Below, piece by piece: positions 50,561-60,774 of a stretch of 64,000 nt of DNA; the first letter of the stretch is position 1; each line of letters opens with the position of its first letter. Source of the DNA: Antedon mediterranea. Its lineage: Eukaryota; Echinodermata; Crinoidea; Comatulida; Antedonidae. The stretch spans positions 19,388,288 to 19,452,287 of the forward strand of contig NC_092676.1 of NCBI RefSeq assembly GCF_964355755.1, in the 5' to 3' direction. The notes beneath the pieces are model-generated. The model had not been told where the DNA came from. It worked only from the letters and a program-made list of their open reading frames with translations, and did not search any database. A program made the translations under genes and the position numbers.

Positions 50561-53500
50561 TTAATTCTCCTGTTCGTCAATCTCACATTTCTTTGCAATA
50601 GAACATACTGATTGAAGCATTACATCCTCTGCCGTAATTTTTTCCAGTTCTTTCATAAAACGTTCGATTTCAGCAGCAGCCTGATCAAGATTGCCTTCAT
50701 GCATACAAATTGCTGTATTAACAATTGTGTATATATCAAACCCAATGGACAACACTCCAACCGCCATCCCAGCTGCTTTTAATGCTGTCATACCGCACGT
50801 CTTAACGGCTGCTTCGGCAACGCCATCGATTACCCGTAAAGTCGTCTTTCCAGCTAATAAAAAAAAGACGTGTTAGATAGTAAATTTTTTTCATGGTACG
50901 TAACTTGAAAAAAACACAAACTTTTTTTCTTCCCGATGTGTTATATGGTTATAGCAGTTATTCATGACATTAACGTTACGGCATAAATTAAGACGATATG
51001 TTATACATATATATGTTATAGTGAGATTTCTTATGATTTTAACACGTTGGGGGAAAATAATGATAACCAGGGTGTGTTAATATGACTTAAACTTGCACAA
51101 ATGTCACTCATTTAGTTCTGAAACATAGTAGGCCTATCGGTTAAGGTTGTAGCTATATGCGGTTGTTTTTTACCAGACTCATTTGATTGGTAACGTGGCA
51201 TGTTTTTGTTATGTTTACAGTTCACAGAAAATGTTTGCACCCGTCGTGGGTCTGTTTCTGCTGCATAGCACCGAATAAACCGATTATTTAAAAAAAACTA
51301 ACCGGGTATTTTGCGCTGCCATTTAAGCGGTTACCACAACAGTTTCTGCTCATAAGTTAATTTATTCAAACCGTTTTAACCGGTTAATTTTATGCAGCAG
51401 AAACAGGACCCGTGATACAGCATTCACACGTATTTAAAGTACTGTATCCAAACAGGCTAGATTGAGAAAATATTGTTGAAGCGAAATTCCTAGAATCCAA
51501 ATTAAACTGAAGGTTACTGAATCAGTCAAACATAAGGATGGAAATAATTCATTCAAAAATAGCAGGATAATTATGTACAATTTAGTGTCGTCTGAATGGT
51601 TGGTATTTATTTCACTTGAACAATTCTCAAGCGATTCAAATCCTTTCATTTCTTTACAATTGTTTATCTTTTGTTAAAATGAAATACTACTTACACCCCT
51701 GCGGCAAACAATCACAACAACAATTGGAATATAATAATAATAATAATAAACAGTATTTATATAGCGCCTAATGGATCACTGACCCCTCTAGGTGCTTTAC
51801 ATAGGACCTTAACTAATGGTAATAAACTATCCCCCGCCGGACACCATTCCGGTATTTATTAGTCGAGGTTTCGGGGATGGAGACAATCAATAATGTGGAA
51901 AAAAAATGTAACTAAGCTTAACTATGCTTAACTAAGGTAAAACTATCCATCAGTTTCAATTTAATGCAACATGCATTCAATTATTAAACTCCATTATTTT
52001 GAGTTTTCATTCCCAACAATAGAGAGATATAATGGCCATTTCGCATTGAGAGCAACCAATAATATGCCTATACAAGGGTATGCATTTTCTTTACCGGCTA
52101 TTGTCGAAGACTCCAGTAGGCCTATTCCAGTGATGTACAATCCACTACGTGTCACTATCTTGAGAACAGTAACTTTCTTTCCATCAACGTCGGTTACATC
52201 TTATATTAAATTAAAAATATAAAGATATTTTAGTGCATTGATTACGTCAGAGTACAGGTTGCGTGAAGTAAAGCATTCATTACTATTGTAACCATAGAGG
52301 AAAAATGTTATACAACGTTTTAGCAGTTAACGAATGGGAAAATTACCTTTAAGTAGGCCTACTTGTTCAACTATTCCAATGATTTTATTAAGTGTGTCTC
52401 CGATTCCTGTATGGATTTTTGTTAAATAAGATAAAATGTAGTAATTAGTTAATTAATCATTGAAAACATGTGTTTTTGTTAACAAAATATGCCTATTATT
52501 AACCGATAGGAATTAATGGTTTCTCTAAAAACCGATAAACACTGCCTACTACCAAGAAATTCAGTCTTGTTTACTGCTAAATTTGTTGGTAAGCAATTAT
52601 TTGTAATGTAGAGATAAGATAGTAAAGATAGTCTCCTTATTCAGTATGTTTGTTTTATTGGACATTAATATACTTTTCAAAAGAGCAATTCAAATTTGTA
52701 TTTTAAATATGGTGCAGTATCTAAATAAACCTCTATATATAAATTATATTAATATTATATTTACTTACTTATAGCAACTCTGTATGCGTCTTTAATTTTT
52801 TCAAAAACGACCATGAATTTATCAAATTTCTGTGTACTTTCCATGTGACCTTTAAAACCATCCTGGTATCTCATTTGTTCGGTATTTAGTTCTTTGAATA
52901 TTGTATCATTCTTTATCATCAGTTCATTGGCTGTTTTAACTGATTTGCCTTTTAATATTTCATCTGTAATTGAGGCACCTCCAGCCACGATTCCACCAGT
53001 AGTTGCAACAGCAACACCAGCTACAGTGGCAACTGCTATAGGTGTACAAAGTCCAGCAGTCACGAAGCTTAACCCAATTGCGCCTATACTCACAGTTGTG
53101 CCAACAATTGAGGTTGCAACTCCAGTTAGCTTGGCAATGCCAGTCCGCTTTTTGCGAGTTTTCATCTCTTCAACAACTGTCTGCAGTAATTCTATCAATC
53201 TCTTTCGACCTTCGTCCCATTTAGTAAAGGCATCTTCAAATTCAAGTTTGTCGTCATTAATTCCTTGAAAAGTCTCCAGAGTCACAATCGCATGGCATTC
53301 GGTTTCTTCTTGGCTTTGATTTTTACCATTAAACAAAGTGTTTGCAATCACTGGTATGGCAGGAATGATAGTTTTGATGCCTAAAAACCCCATTCTGCAA
53401 AACAAAATAATACTAACGTAAAGAAAAGGATTTCGATTTTGAAGGAGTGGCACTGGCTGTCAGATTCGTCATCTGAGTTGCCTGTGGTGTGTTAATTGTT

Positions 53501-53768
53501 TTAGTAATATTTCTATTTAACTTTCAAATTTTATTATTCAAAAAATTATTTTTGTCTATGAAACTTACTTCCAGTAAGACGAACCCTGTTCGACGTTTTC
53601 CTTGTACAATTTCACTACAAGATTGACTCCATTTTCTACGACGCTAAAGTTTTTTACATCTTCTGCATCACCATGTTCTTTAATTAAATCTTTAATAACA
53701 AGTAATGTTTTTTCAGTAACTTTGATTATTAAATCACCAAGAGGCAATACATCACCAACAGAAGCCAT
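50561..53768 (-). CDS. Apolipoprotein L-like protein 2 (427 aa, 5 exons)
   Basis: Tandem paralogue of the gene at 44191-48508. Minus-strand exons 53768-53569, 53394-52769, 52406-52347, 52199-52095 and 50853-50561 (stop TAA 50561-50563), with the same intron phases (2, 1, 1, 1) and the same Arg codon split over intron 2. Exon 2 repeats the basic block (MKTRKKRTGIAKLTG) and the glycine-rich hydrophobic region (IVGTTVSIGAIGLSFVTAGL); the last exon has GFDIYTIVNTAICMHEGNLD and a charged helix. Exons 3 and 4 each contain an extra Gly-Leu pair encoded by GGCCTA within TAGGCCTA (52354-52361 and 52117-52124), absent from paralogue 1. Family placement as for paralogue 1; function unknown. Confidence 0.78.
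51735..51900. repeat. Interspersed repeat with AAT tract, in intron 4 of apolipoprotein L-like gene 2
   Basis: (AAT)n then ACAGTATTTATATAGCGCCT, GACCCCTCTAGGTGCTTTAC and TATTTATTAGTCGAGG. The TATATAGCGC ... GTGCTTTACA layout is known to me as a recurrent non-coding repeat in aquatic animals; family not certain. Confidence 0.5.
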
Positions 53769-53937
53769 TGTAAGAGTGTGAAAGAAACGTTTATAAAATA
53801 AACTATAATACGCCTCATGTGCATTGAAGGGTTTATAACAACAATCATGTACCTGGGGATTTGTAAATGTTCAACCAATCAGAATACAGTTGTAGTCAAT
53901 ATAGTCATGAATGGTCCATAGAATTAGATTCACCAAA

Positions 53938-54560
53938 GTAGTCCGGTCCCTAAGGGGAAATGATGTTACCATAGTGGATACAAGTGTGCCCTTTGGCATG
54001 TTGATAGAACATGATATGGAGATACCAAAACAAAGTTACTGTAAATCTGATTTGACCTCTGTGACCACTGACCTCAATTTTTATATTTCTATCTTAAACA
54101 GCAATATCTCAGCAATGGGTTTGACAATTGAAATGATATTGATGTCAAATAGATCAGAGGGTACATATTTATATTCGCTCTAATAGAACTTTTTTTTTAA
54201 AAACGACCCGAAATGTAATTTCTGAATGTTTTGACCTTTGACCTCAGCTTATTTTATCTCAATAACTACTGGTCAAAATTTCTTGAAATTTGTTTCAATT
54301 TGTTAAAAGCATACATATTTATATATACTCTAATTAAACATGTTCTTCCAAATTCACAGGAAATATCATTTACTGACCTTTGACCTTTACTGTTTGAATA
54401 TGTCTGTATCTCTGTAACCAAATGTCATAAAAAGTTCAGTTTGGTATCAAATTGTTCAGAATGTAAACATCTAATAGAAGATGTTATCATATTTTTACTG
54501 AAAATGCCAGTTATTGCAGTTTGAGGTATGACCAGGATATACTGTTAAGCGTGCGTGTGT
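53938..54560 (+). repeat. Left arm of a long inverted repeat (foldback-like element)
   Basis: Starts near GTCCGGTCCCTAAGGGGAAA and is built of degenerate units of about 150 bp, each with TGACC half-sites, a TATCTCAGCAATGGG / TATCTCAATAACTACTGG block and ACATATTTATAT. Two perfect DR1 motifs TGACCTTTGACCT lie at 54232-54244 and 54374-54386. It aligns over its length with the reverse complement of 56960-57596. Confidence 0.75.
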
Positions 54561-55895
54561 CATACTTATATACCCAAAATATAGATTTAATAGACCAGAA
54601 CTTCACTCAATATCCTAGTTAGTTTACCTTTTACAATTTTCTTTAAACTTAAATTTTCATTTAATTTCAATATATAATTCCATCGCATGGTAGGCCTACA
54701 CCGTAAGAGCAACACTCAATATCAACATAAAATTAGATAAACTTAAAGTTGATTAACATCAAGATCTTAAAGAAAGAAAAGAAGAATTAACCAATGCGTT
54801 TTGATACTCATAAAACATATGACCTAATTACCAATTCATTGCTTGAAGTATGCTGAAAAAATGAAATGTTGAAAACAGTGAGAAAAAAGCGAAGAAAAAG
54901 TGAAAAATAAAAACATATGCTTAAAATATTAGAAATCTGAAAAGGATCAAAGACAAATTAATTACAAAGCTGATTTCTTTCCAAGAACATACTGTAGTGG
55001 AATATAAAAGGAAAACGAACCAGTGAGCAGTCAAAAATATTACCATCTATTCTTGTAGAGAAAGTGAAAGAGGCTCTAAGGCAAATGCAAGAAAACAAAG
55101 CTCCAACACTGATGATGAACATGAGGCAATGACACATCCAGCTCATAACAATATACAACAAAATATTAGAAACCAGAATAAATGTAGAGAAGCAATGATC
55201 CACAAAATCATGACAAAACTGACATCAACCATTACCGACCAAATGAAAATTATCACATGTACAAAATATTAGAGGGAATTATTATACCTCAACAAAATAA
55301 TATGGATTACGATCGCTCAAAGAGAAGTTAAGGAAAATTATTAAGACAAGGAGACACTTAAGATCTTCACTGCATTGGAAGAGGTGTTTTATTAATCTAA
55401 AAAATAGAGTAAATATCACTTATAAACATTTAACCAAAACCACATTGACTTCCTGCCTATGTTTTGCTTTAAATTACAGTTTTTTTAGGTATGCACTATA
55501 TCATTTTTTTTTTCGATCCAATTTTTGGTGAAAGTGAATAACTATTATGTGACATCAAAATTGCATATTCAACAAAAATATTTGTAAAAATTACTTTGTC
55601 AGGGGGACAATAATTATATATATAATTAATAATAATAATTAATAATTATAGCATGTGATATTATTAGCAAATATTTAAAATGTAGTTTTGAAACTTTCCC
55701 ATTACAAACAATTGCCATAATTCTTTACATTACAATACACCCATCCTCTGGGACTTATTTTCAAATGTAGCTTAAAACAGTACAATTCTGGTGGCCATTT
55801 TGATGTGTATAGATGCATGCAGTACAGTAGCAATGGAAAAGCAAGAGAGGGGGAGGTGGTTGTGGTGGATGGAGAGACACATTTTTGTTACATGT

Positions 55896-56029
55896 TTGTC
55901 TACACTATCAAACTAGTTTAACAAAAAAGGTTTGATGTCCCCAAATATGGTAGTGATGATGTCCTCGTGTCCATATATGGGCACATCACATTTTTTGTCA
56001 CATAAAGTTTGATAGTGTAGACAGAGTTT
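55896..56029. mobile_element. TCTACACTATCAAAC MITE, copy 7
   Basis: Left TTGTCTACACTATCAAACTA; right AGTTTGATAGTGTAGACAGA. One of the cleaner copies. Confidence 0.8.
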
Positions 56030-56051
56030 AACATTTGTGTAGCAAACATGT

Positions 56052-56884
56052 AAAACAAGGCCAACAGCCATTAAGTCGCGTGCTACAATGCATAGTGATA
56101 CCGGACCGACAGACAGACCGACAGACCGACATACAGACCGACAGACCGACAGACAGACAGACCGACCGACCGACATAGTGAACTATACTGACCGAAATTA
56201 CTGAACATGTTTAAAAATGTTGAAATGTTTAAAAACATTTATATTTTTTTAATTTACACGTGCGTAGCCTGTCACTTTCGACGTGCTCGTATAACGTAAT
56301 TTCGAGTTGAAAAGTAAGTCAAGAAAACAGAAATCGGGCAAAAAGAGTGCGCAATAACATTTAACGCGCAGTGCGCGCGCAAAAATATGCGCACTCATGG
56401 CAATTTTGTAAACGCTTAAAATTGCCTGAAATGTACTCTTTTGAAAATTTTAAGCGCGCGTACGCATGCGTTACATGCGCTACGCACGTAATTGTATTGC
56501 CATATGATGATTTATGCCCTGAAATTTATGAGTACCAAATTTTATTTAATTGTGATTCATGGTTGTGAAGATATGATTACAAACGTGATTTCGTTAAATC
56601 GTGCGTAGACCGCGTAATTTTTTATTGCGCACCGTGAAAACATAACCACATTGATTCCTGGCCATAAGGAATATACTGTGAAAAATTGACCTAGCTAGAT
56701 TAAACTGATATCAAGATAAGGTCAGAAAGCGATAAAACGCATAGTGATACCGGACCGACAGACAGACAGACAGACCGACAGACAGACAGACCGACAGACA
56801 GACCAACAGACAGACAGACAGACCGACCGACCGACCGACCGACCGACATAGTGAACTATAGAGTCGCTTCCACGCGACTAAAAA
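56052..56884. mobile_element. GACC/GACA-array dispersed element, copy B
   Basis: Nearly the same sequence as 46985-47780 from AAAACAAGGCCAACAGCCA to CACGCGACTAAAAAT. The GACC/GACA arrays are longer at both ends, and it lacks about 24 bp of copy A (the ATTTCATCGAAAATAAATTT region). Confidence 0.85.
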
Positions 56885-56959
56885 TATGCGTCTCTCCATC
56901 CACCCCAACCACCTCCCCTCTCTCGCTCTCTTTTTATAGATTATTACCGGTAGTTGCTA

Positions 56960-57596
56960 AATATATGCAAAACGATGGGTCATAGCTCAAATTGACATTT
57001 CCAATTGAATTCTGACAAAATATTTTGTTACAGCAAATATAAATGTGTATATTCTGAACAATTTGACACCAAACTGAACTTTTTAGGAAAAATAGTTACC
57101 GAGATATCGACATATTCAAACATTAGAGGTCAAGGGTCAAAAAAGCTTAATTTATGGTAATTTTTTGAAAAAAGTTTGCATTAGACTAAATATTAGATTT
57201 ATTTTCTTAACATTTTGAGCCCATTCTCAAATCTTTGAGATTGCGCGTTATTGAGATATTAGGCGATCAAGGTCAAAGGTCAAACTGAAAAATAAAGCCT
57301 TTGCGGCCATTTTTTTACAATTTTTTTCATTGTAGCGAATATAAATATGTATCTTCCAAGCATTTTGACAACAAAATTAATGTAATATGTCCATGCGTTG
57401 TCAAGATATGGCGATTTTTAGTTATATAATAGAAAAATATAAAAATTTAGGTCAAAGGTCACAGAGGTCAAATCAGATTTTCAGTAACTTTGTTTTGGCA
57501 TCTCCACACTATACTCTACCAAACTGCTATATTGAATAATTTGTATCCAGTCTGGTAATATCCCACCCCGTTTTCTCCTTAGGGACTGGACTTTTA
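56960..57596 (-). repeat. Right arm of the long inverted repeat
   Basis: The reverse complement begins AGTCCAGTCCCTAAGGAGAA and shares with the left arm CCAAAACAAAGTTACTG, AAATCTGATTTGACCTCTGT, AAAAAGTTCAGTTTGGT and ATCAAATTGTTCAGAAT-type blocks. Perfect DR1 motifs AGGTCAAAGGTCA lie at 57270-57282 and 57449-57461. Confidence 0.75.
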
Positions 57597-58692
57597 AGTG
57601 GGTGAATGAGTAGTGAGATTTTCACAGAGTGTATAACATATGATATCGCTTATTTGGGACTCAGGACTAAAATATTTACTCTACAACAATATAGGAAAAC
57701 CAAAAGTGGCCATGTATAAATTTGAATAAGCCGCAATTATCTACGACGAATGAAATAGGCCTACTACTAGACATATTCACTTTGTAACCGACGGGATATT
57801 TCACTGTATAATAATATATAGAGATTCTATGTTCAATAGAACATAATTCCAAGTCATATGAATTGTGTGACCTTTTACCGCTTATGCTTTAAACACTCCT
57901 TGAATTATACTATTGATCAAGAGTTTCAGCTCGGATCGGATAAATGTTGAAATCTTACCTTGACTTTTGACATCGCATGACCTTGGTTGGCGTCCTCCTT
58001 CAAGCCCTCATACTCACCCTATCCTAGGATTTGTTTCCCCAATTCAACTTAATCGGAGCAATTTGAAAATGTCACTTTGACCTTGACATTGCATGACCTT
58101 GACGACCTAAATAGGTTTTTTCTTATACCGAGCTGCACCCACCCACCAAGTTTGAAGACCCTGCCGCCTCTAGTCTCAGAATAAGGTCAATTTTTAGTCT
58201 ACAGCTCACTATGTCGGTCGGTCGGTTGGTTGGTTGGTCGGTCGGTTGGTCGATGAATGGAACATCCCAATCTCTCAGTCTGCCAGAGTTTGGTTTAACA
58301 CAAGTAGGTCAATTTATGAGCCCTTGGTTTAACACATGCGGTAGGTAAATATATGGGCCCTTTGAGAATAAACTTGCAACTTACTGTGAATTTTCGTCCT
58401 GTTAGATGTAATATAAAAATATATACAAATAAACTTTATTACTGACATTGTGGATAGGCTACAGTTAGATATATAAACACATTATTATATATACAAATAA
58501 ACTTTATACTGACAGTTCCTTCTCAACGTTTGTATTAATTAATAATTACCAATAATATAAACGTCGAAGTGGTGTATCGTTTATAGGCCTATAAAACATG
58601 AACAAAATATTTCGTTACTGAGTGGATAAAGAATATATTTAAAAATTGTTCCTCTTTGTACCTATCCGCTTTCCCATCCCTCAACCCTAATG

Positions 58693-58839
58693 TTACATAC
58701 AAAACACAAATTGGGTCTCTTTAAATGAGTCCAAATCAAAATTTTGGACTAATTTTGTGATAAGTTTCTCCTTCGGAAGTAATTCCCAGGGTGCTAATTT
58801 TAGTTGACTACATAAATCATCGTGTCTATTTATTCGTTT
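58693..58839 (-). CDS. Possible terminal exon of an unknown minus-strand gene
   Basis: An acceptor-like TTTTCGTTTACAG precedes 48 open codons (KRINRHDDLCSQLKLAPWEL, then LLPKEKLITKLVQNF) ending in TAA at 58693-58695. Composition looks coding and the acceptor is reasonable, but no upstream exon or family is recognised, and the open frame also continues upstream without a splice. Confidence 0.25.
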   Translation of the reverse strand, partial: KRINRHDDLCSQLKLAPWELLPKEKLITKLVQNFDLDSFKETQFVFCM

Positions 58840-58944
58840 CTGTAAACGAAAATGTATTATAGTCCTGCGGTACGTACATTTGAAATCGCCAGTTTTTGTT
58901 ACGCTGAAATTACTGTATATTCGAGAACCATCTGTGGGCATGAC

Positions 58945-58981
58945 CTAGATGGTACGCGAGCGAAGCGAGCGTACCATCTAG
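58945..58981. repeat. Perfect 13-bp-arm palindrome with GCGAGCGAAGCGAGC core
   Basis: CTAGATGGTACGC (58945-58957) and its exact reverse complement (58969-58981) flank GAGCGAAGCGA, a GC island in AT-rich DNA. Confidence 0.85.
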
Positions 58982-60211
58982 TTTATACAATTTATTGTAC
59001 CACAGCACATTTCACTAACTGCCATAATCTACAATTTACCAAGCATTTTGATACAATTTTATCACTTTTTTATATTAATTTTTTTATATTTTTTGCTTAT
59101 CTAGGAGGTAAACGCCTCCCTCGAATAAACTCCTCCCTCAAATAAACATCATGAACAATAAATACGGTAATCTAAAATTGAAACTGTGTGCGTCCTATAC
59201 AACACTATACATACATAACATTTAGTAGCAAAATGTGGTTATCTGTTATCTTATTATTCGATCCTAAAAATCTTCAGTGGAGAAAGACTTCTGCCCCTAA
59301 TTACTCAAGACACTAGACCAGATGATTTGCGTTAAATTTGCCTCAACCATGTGAGTGTATGGCCAGTAGTTAGCAATGACAAAGTGTGTGTTTATTAAAT
59401 TAGGAGAACTACCATGAACAGTTTGGAACCACAAGCCGGTTAAAAAAAGAAAATCACAAAGTAAGTTACTTCTAGCATTCTGAAAAGAACTGTTGAGCTT
59501 GACGTTTCTATCAATTTTTCAGTCTTTCTCAGGAGTCAACAATATTTTATAGCATTATTATAAGTAAAATGAAACTATTTAAAGCATCAGTATTCGCTGT
59601 AAAAAAGATTTTGAAATTATAATATTTTTTCGAAGCAATATTAATATTTACAGGAATTCAATTCAATTCAATTCAAAATTTAATTTCACCACAAAAGAAA
59701 AAATTATATAGATAAATAAGTATTAACATGAAACTTTTAGTGAAATTGGTACCCACTGTAAGCTTTTAGCGTGGGAACCTATAATTATATCAATACATAA
59801 TATAATAGGATAAGCATAATTAAAACATAATAAGTAAGTCTATATAAAATCTCTTATACAACACAAAATAAAACTATAATTAAACAATGAATGATGAATT
59901 TTGGGATAAAAGGTATACTGAATGTCAATCTTATATATATATTATCTTATATTATATAATATCGTCTTAACTCTGTGATATACAGATATTATATATATAT
60001 TTAGATAGATTTAGAACACAATATCAAAATATTTTCTATAATCTTTTAACCACAGACTGTGTAATATCACTTAAATATCCATTGATAGATAAATAGATAG
60101 ATAGATAGATATAACTGTTATCATATTGTTTGAAAGAGAAAAAATGTATATCAATCTGTAAATTAATAAGTTACCGTACCGTAGTGATGATCTCATTATT
60201 GTCCAATGCTT

Positions 60212-60589
60212 GTTCTGCTAGCGATTTTTTTTTCCGTACGAGAGTTCCTCCATCGGTTCGTTTCGGACTCAATCGACTCTTCGGTAAGCCACCGATGCTC
60301 ACTGATGCGTGACAGCAACCACAAGACAAAACGTGAGCAGTACAGCTTTTTTTTTCACGAGTGACAGATTTATACATACTGTACATACTACTAGAGGCTA
60401 ATACTATACTCACTGTAAATATAATAATAAATATTAATAGTAGTACTGAACGTCATTGTAATAATAATAATAGGCCTAGAATTTTAATAATATAATACTG
60501 TATAGGCAGCCACAAACCAATGTATGTACCATCAGATTCACAAACCGATGGAGGAACTCTCGTACGGAAAAAAAAATCGCGTTCTGCTA
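60212..60589. mobile_element. 360-bp TIR element (MITE) with 9-bp target duplication
   Basis: The element runs 60221-60580. Its terminal inverted repeats are 40 bp with one mismatch, GCGATTTTTTTTTCCGTACG then AGAGTTCCTCCATCGGTT. It is flanked by the direct duplication GTTCTGCTA at 60212-60220 and 60581-60589. No transposase is encoded. Target length fits Mutator-like (9-11 bp) or hAT-like (8 bp) enzymes. Confidence 0.92.
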
Positions 60590-60774
60590 ACGTTTTGGCC
60601 TTTCAACTGGTGTCAGTTTTTGCAGATGAAACGTTTGAGAATCCATCCATTTTTATAGTGATGGTTTAACCTTAGAATAAGTTCCAATACCTAAAATATT
60701 TTTTTCTGTAATTGGTCAACAGAAGCATGATGAAAAAAAAAAATGAATGACATTAGTGATTCCCTCCTTAATCA

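Larger units (their letters stand above)
54560..56960. other. Interior of the inverted-repeat pair
   Basis: No transposase-like or other gene is recognised. Contains a TGTATTGTCCC-family copy at 55385-55615 (GTGAATAACTATTATGTGAC, TCAGGGGGACAATAATT), MITE copy 7 and dispersed element copy B; the rest, including the A-rich stretch 54.7-55.4 kb, shows no structure. Confidence 0.5.
57600..60210. other. Mostly non-coding region
   Basis: Holds a fragment at 58.19-58.26 kb with GACC arrays in opposite direction (CACTATGTCGGTCGGTCGG), the hairpin at 58945, a possible exon at 58693-58839, a (CAATT)n tract at 59652-59672 that may be the 3' end of a minus-strand LINE, and GATA repeats at 60.09-60.11 kb. 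No gene is recognised. Confidence 0.45.

Noticed and set aside
54958-55203. Minus-strand open frame of 81 codons in the inverted-repeat interior
   Set aside because: Hydrophobic, no homology, A-rich opposite strand; length is unremarkable for this composition.
55913-56908. Cys-Arg-Ser-Val repeat frames near 55.9-56.9 kb (and the same near 47 kb)
   Set aside because: Generated by GACC/GACA arrays of the dispersed element.
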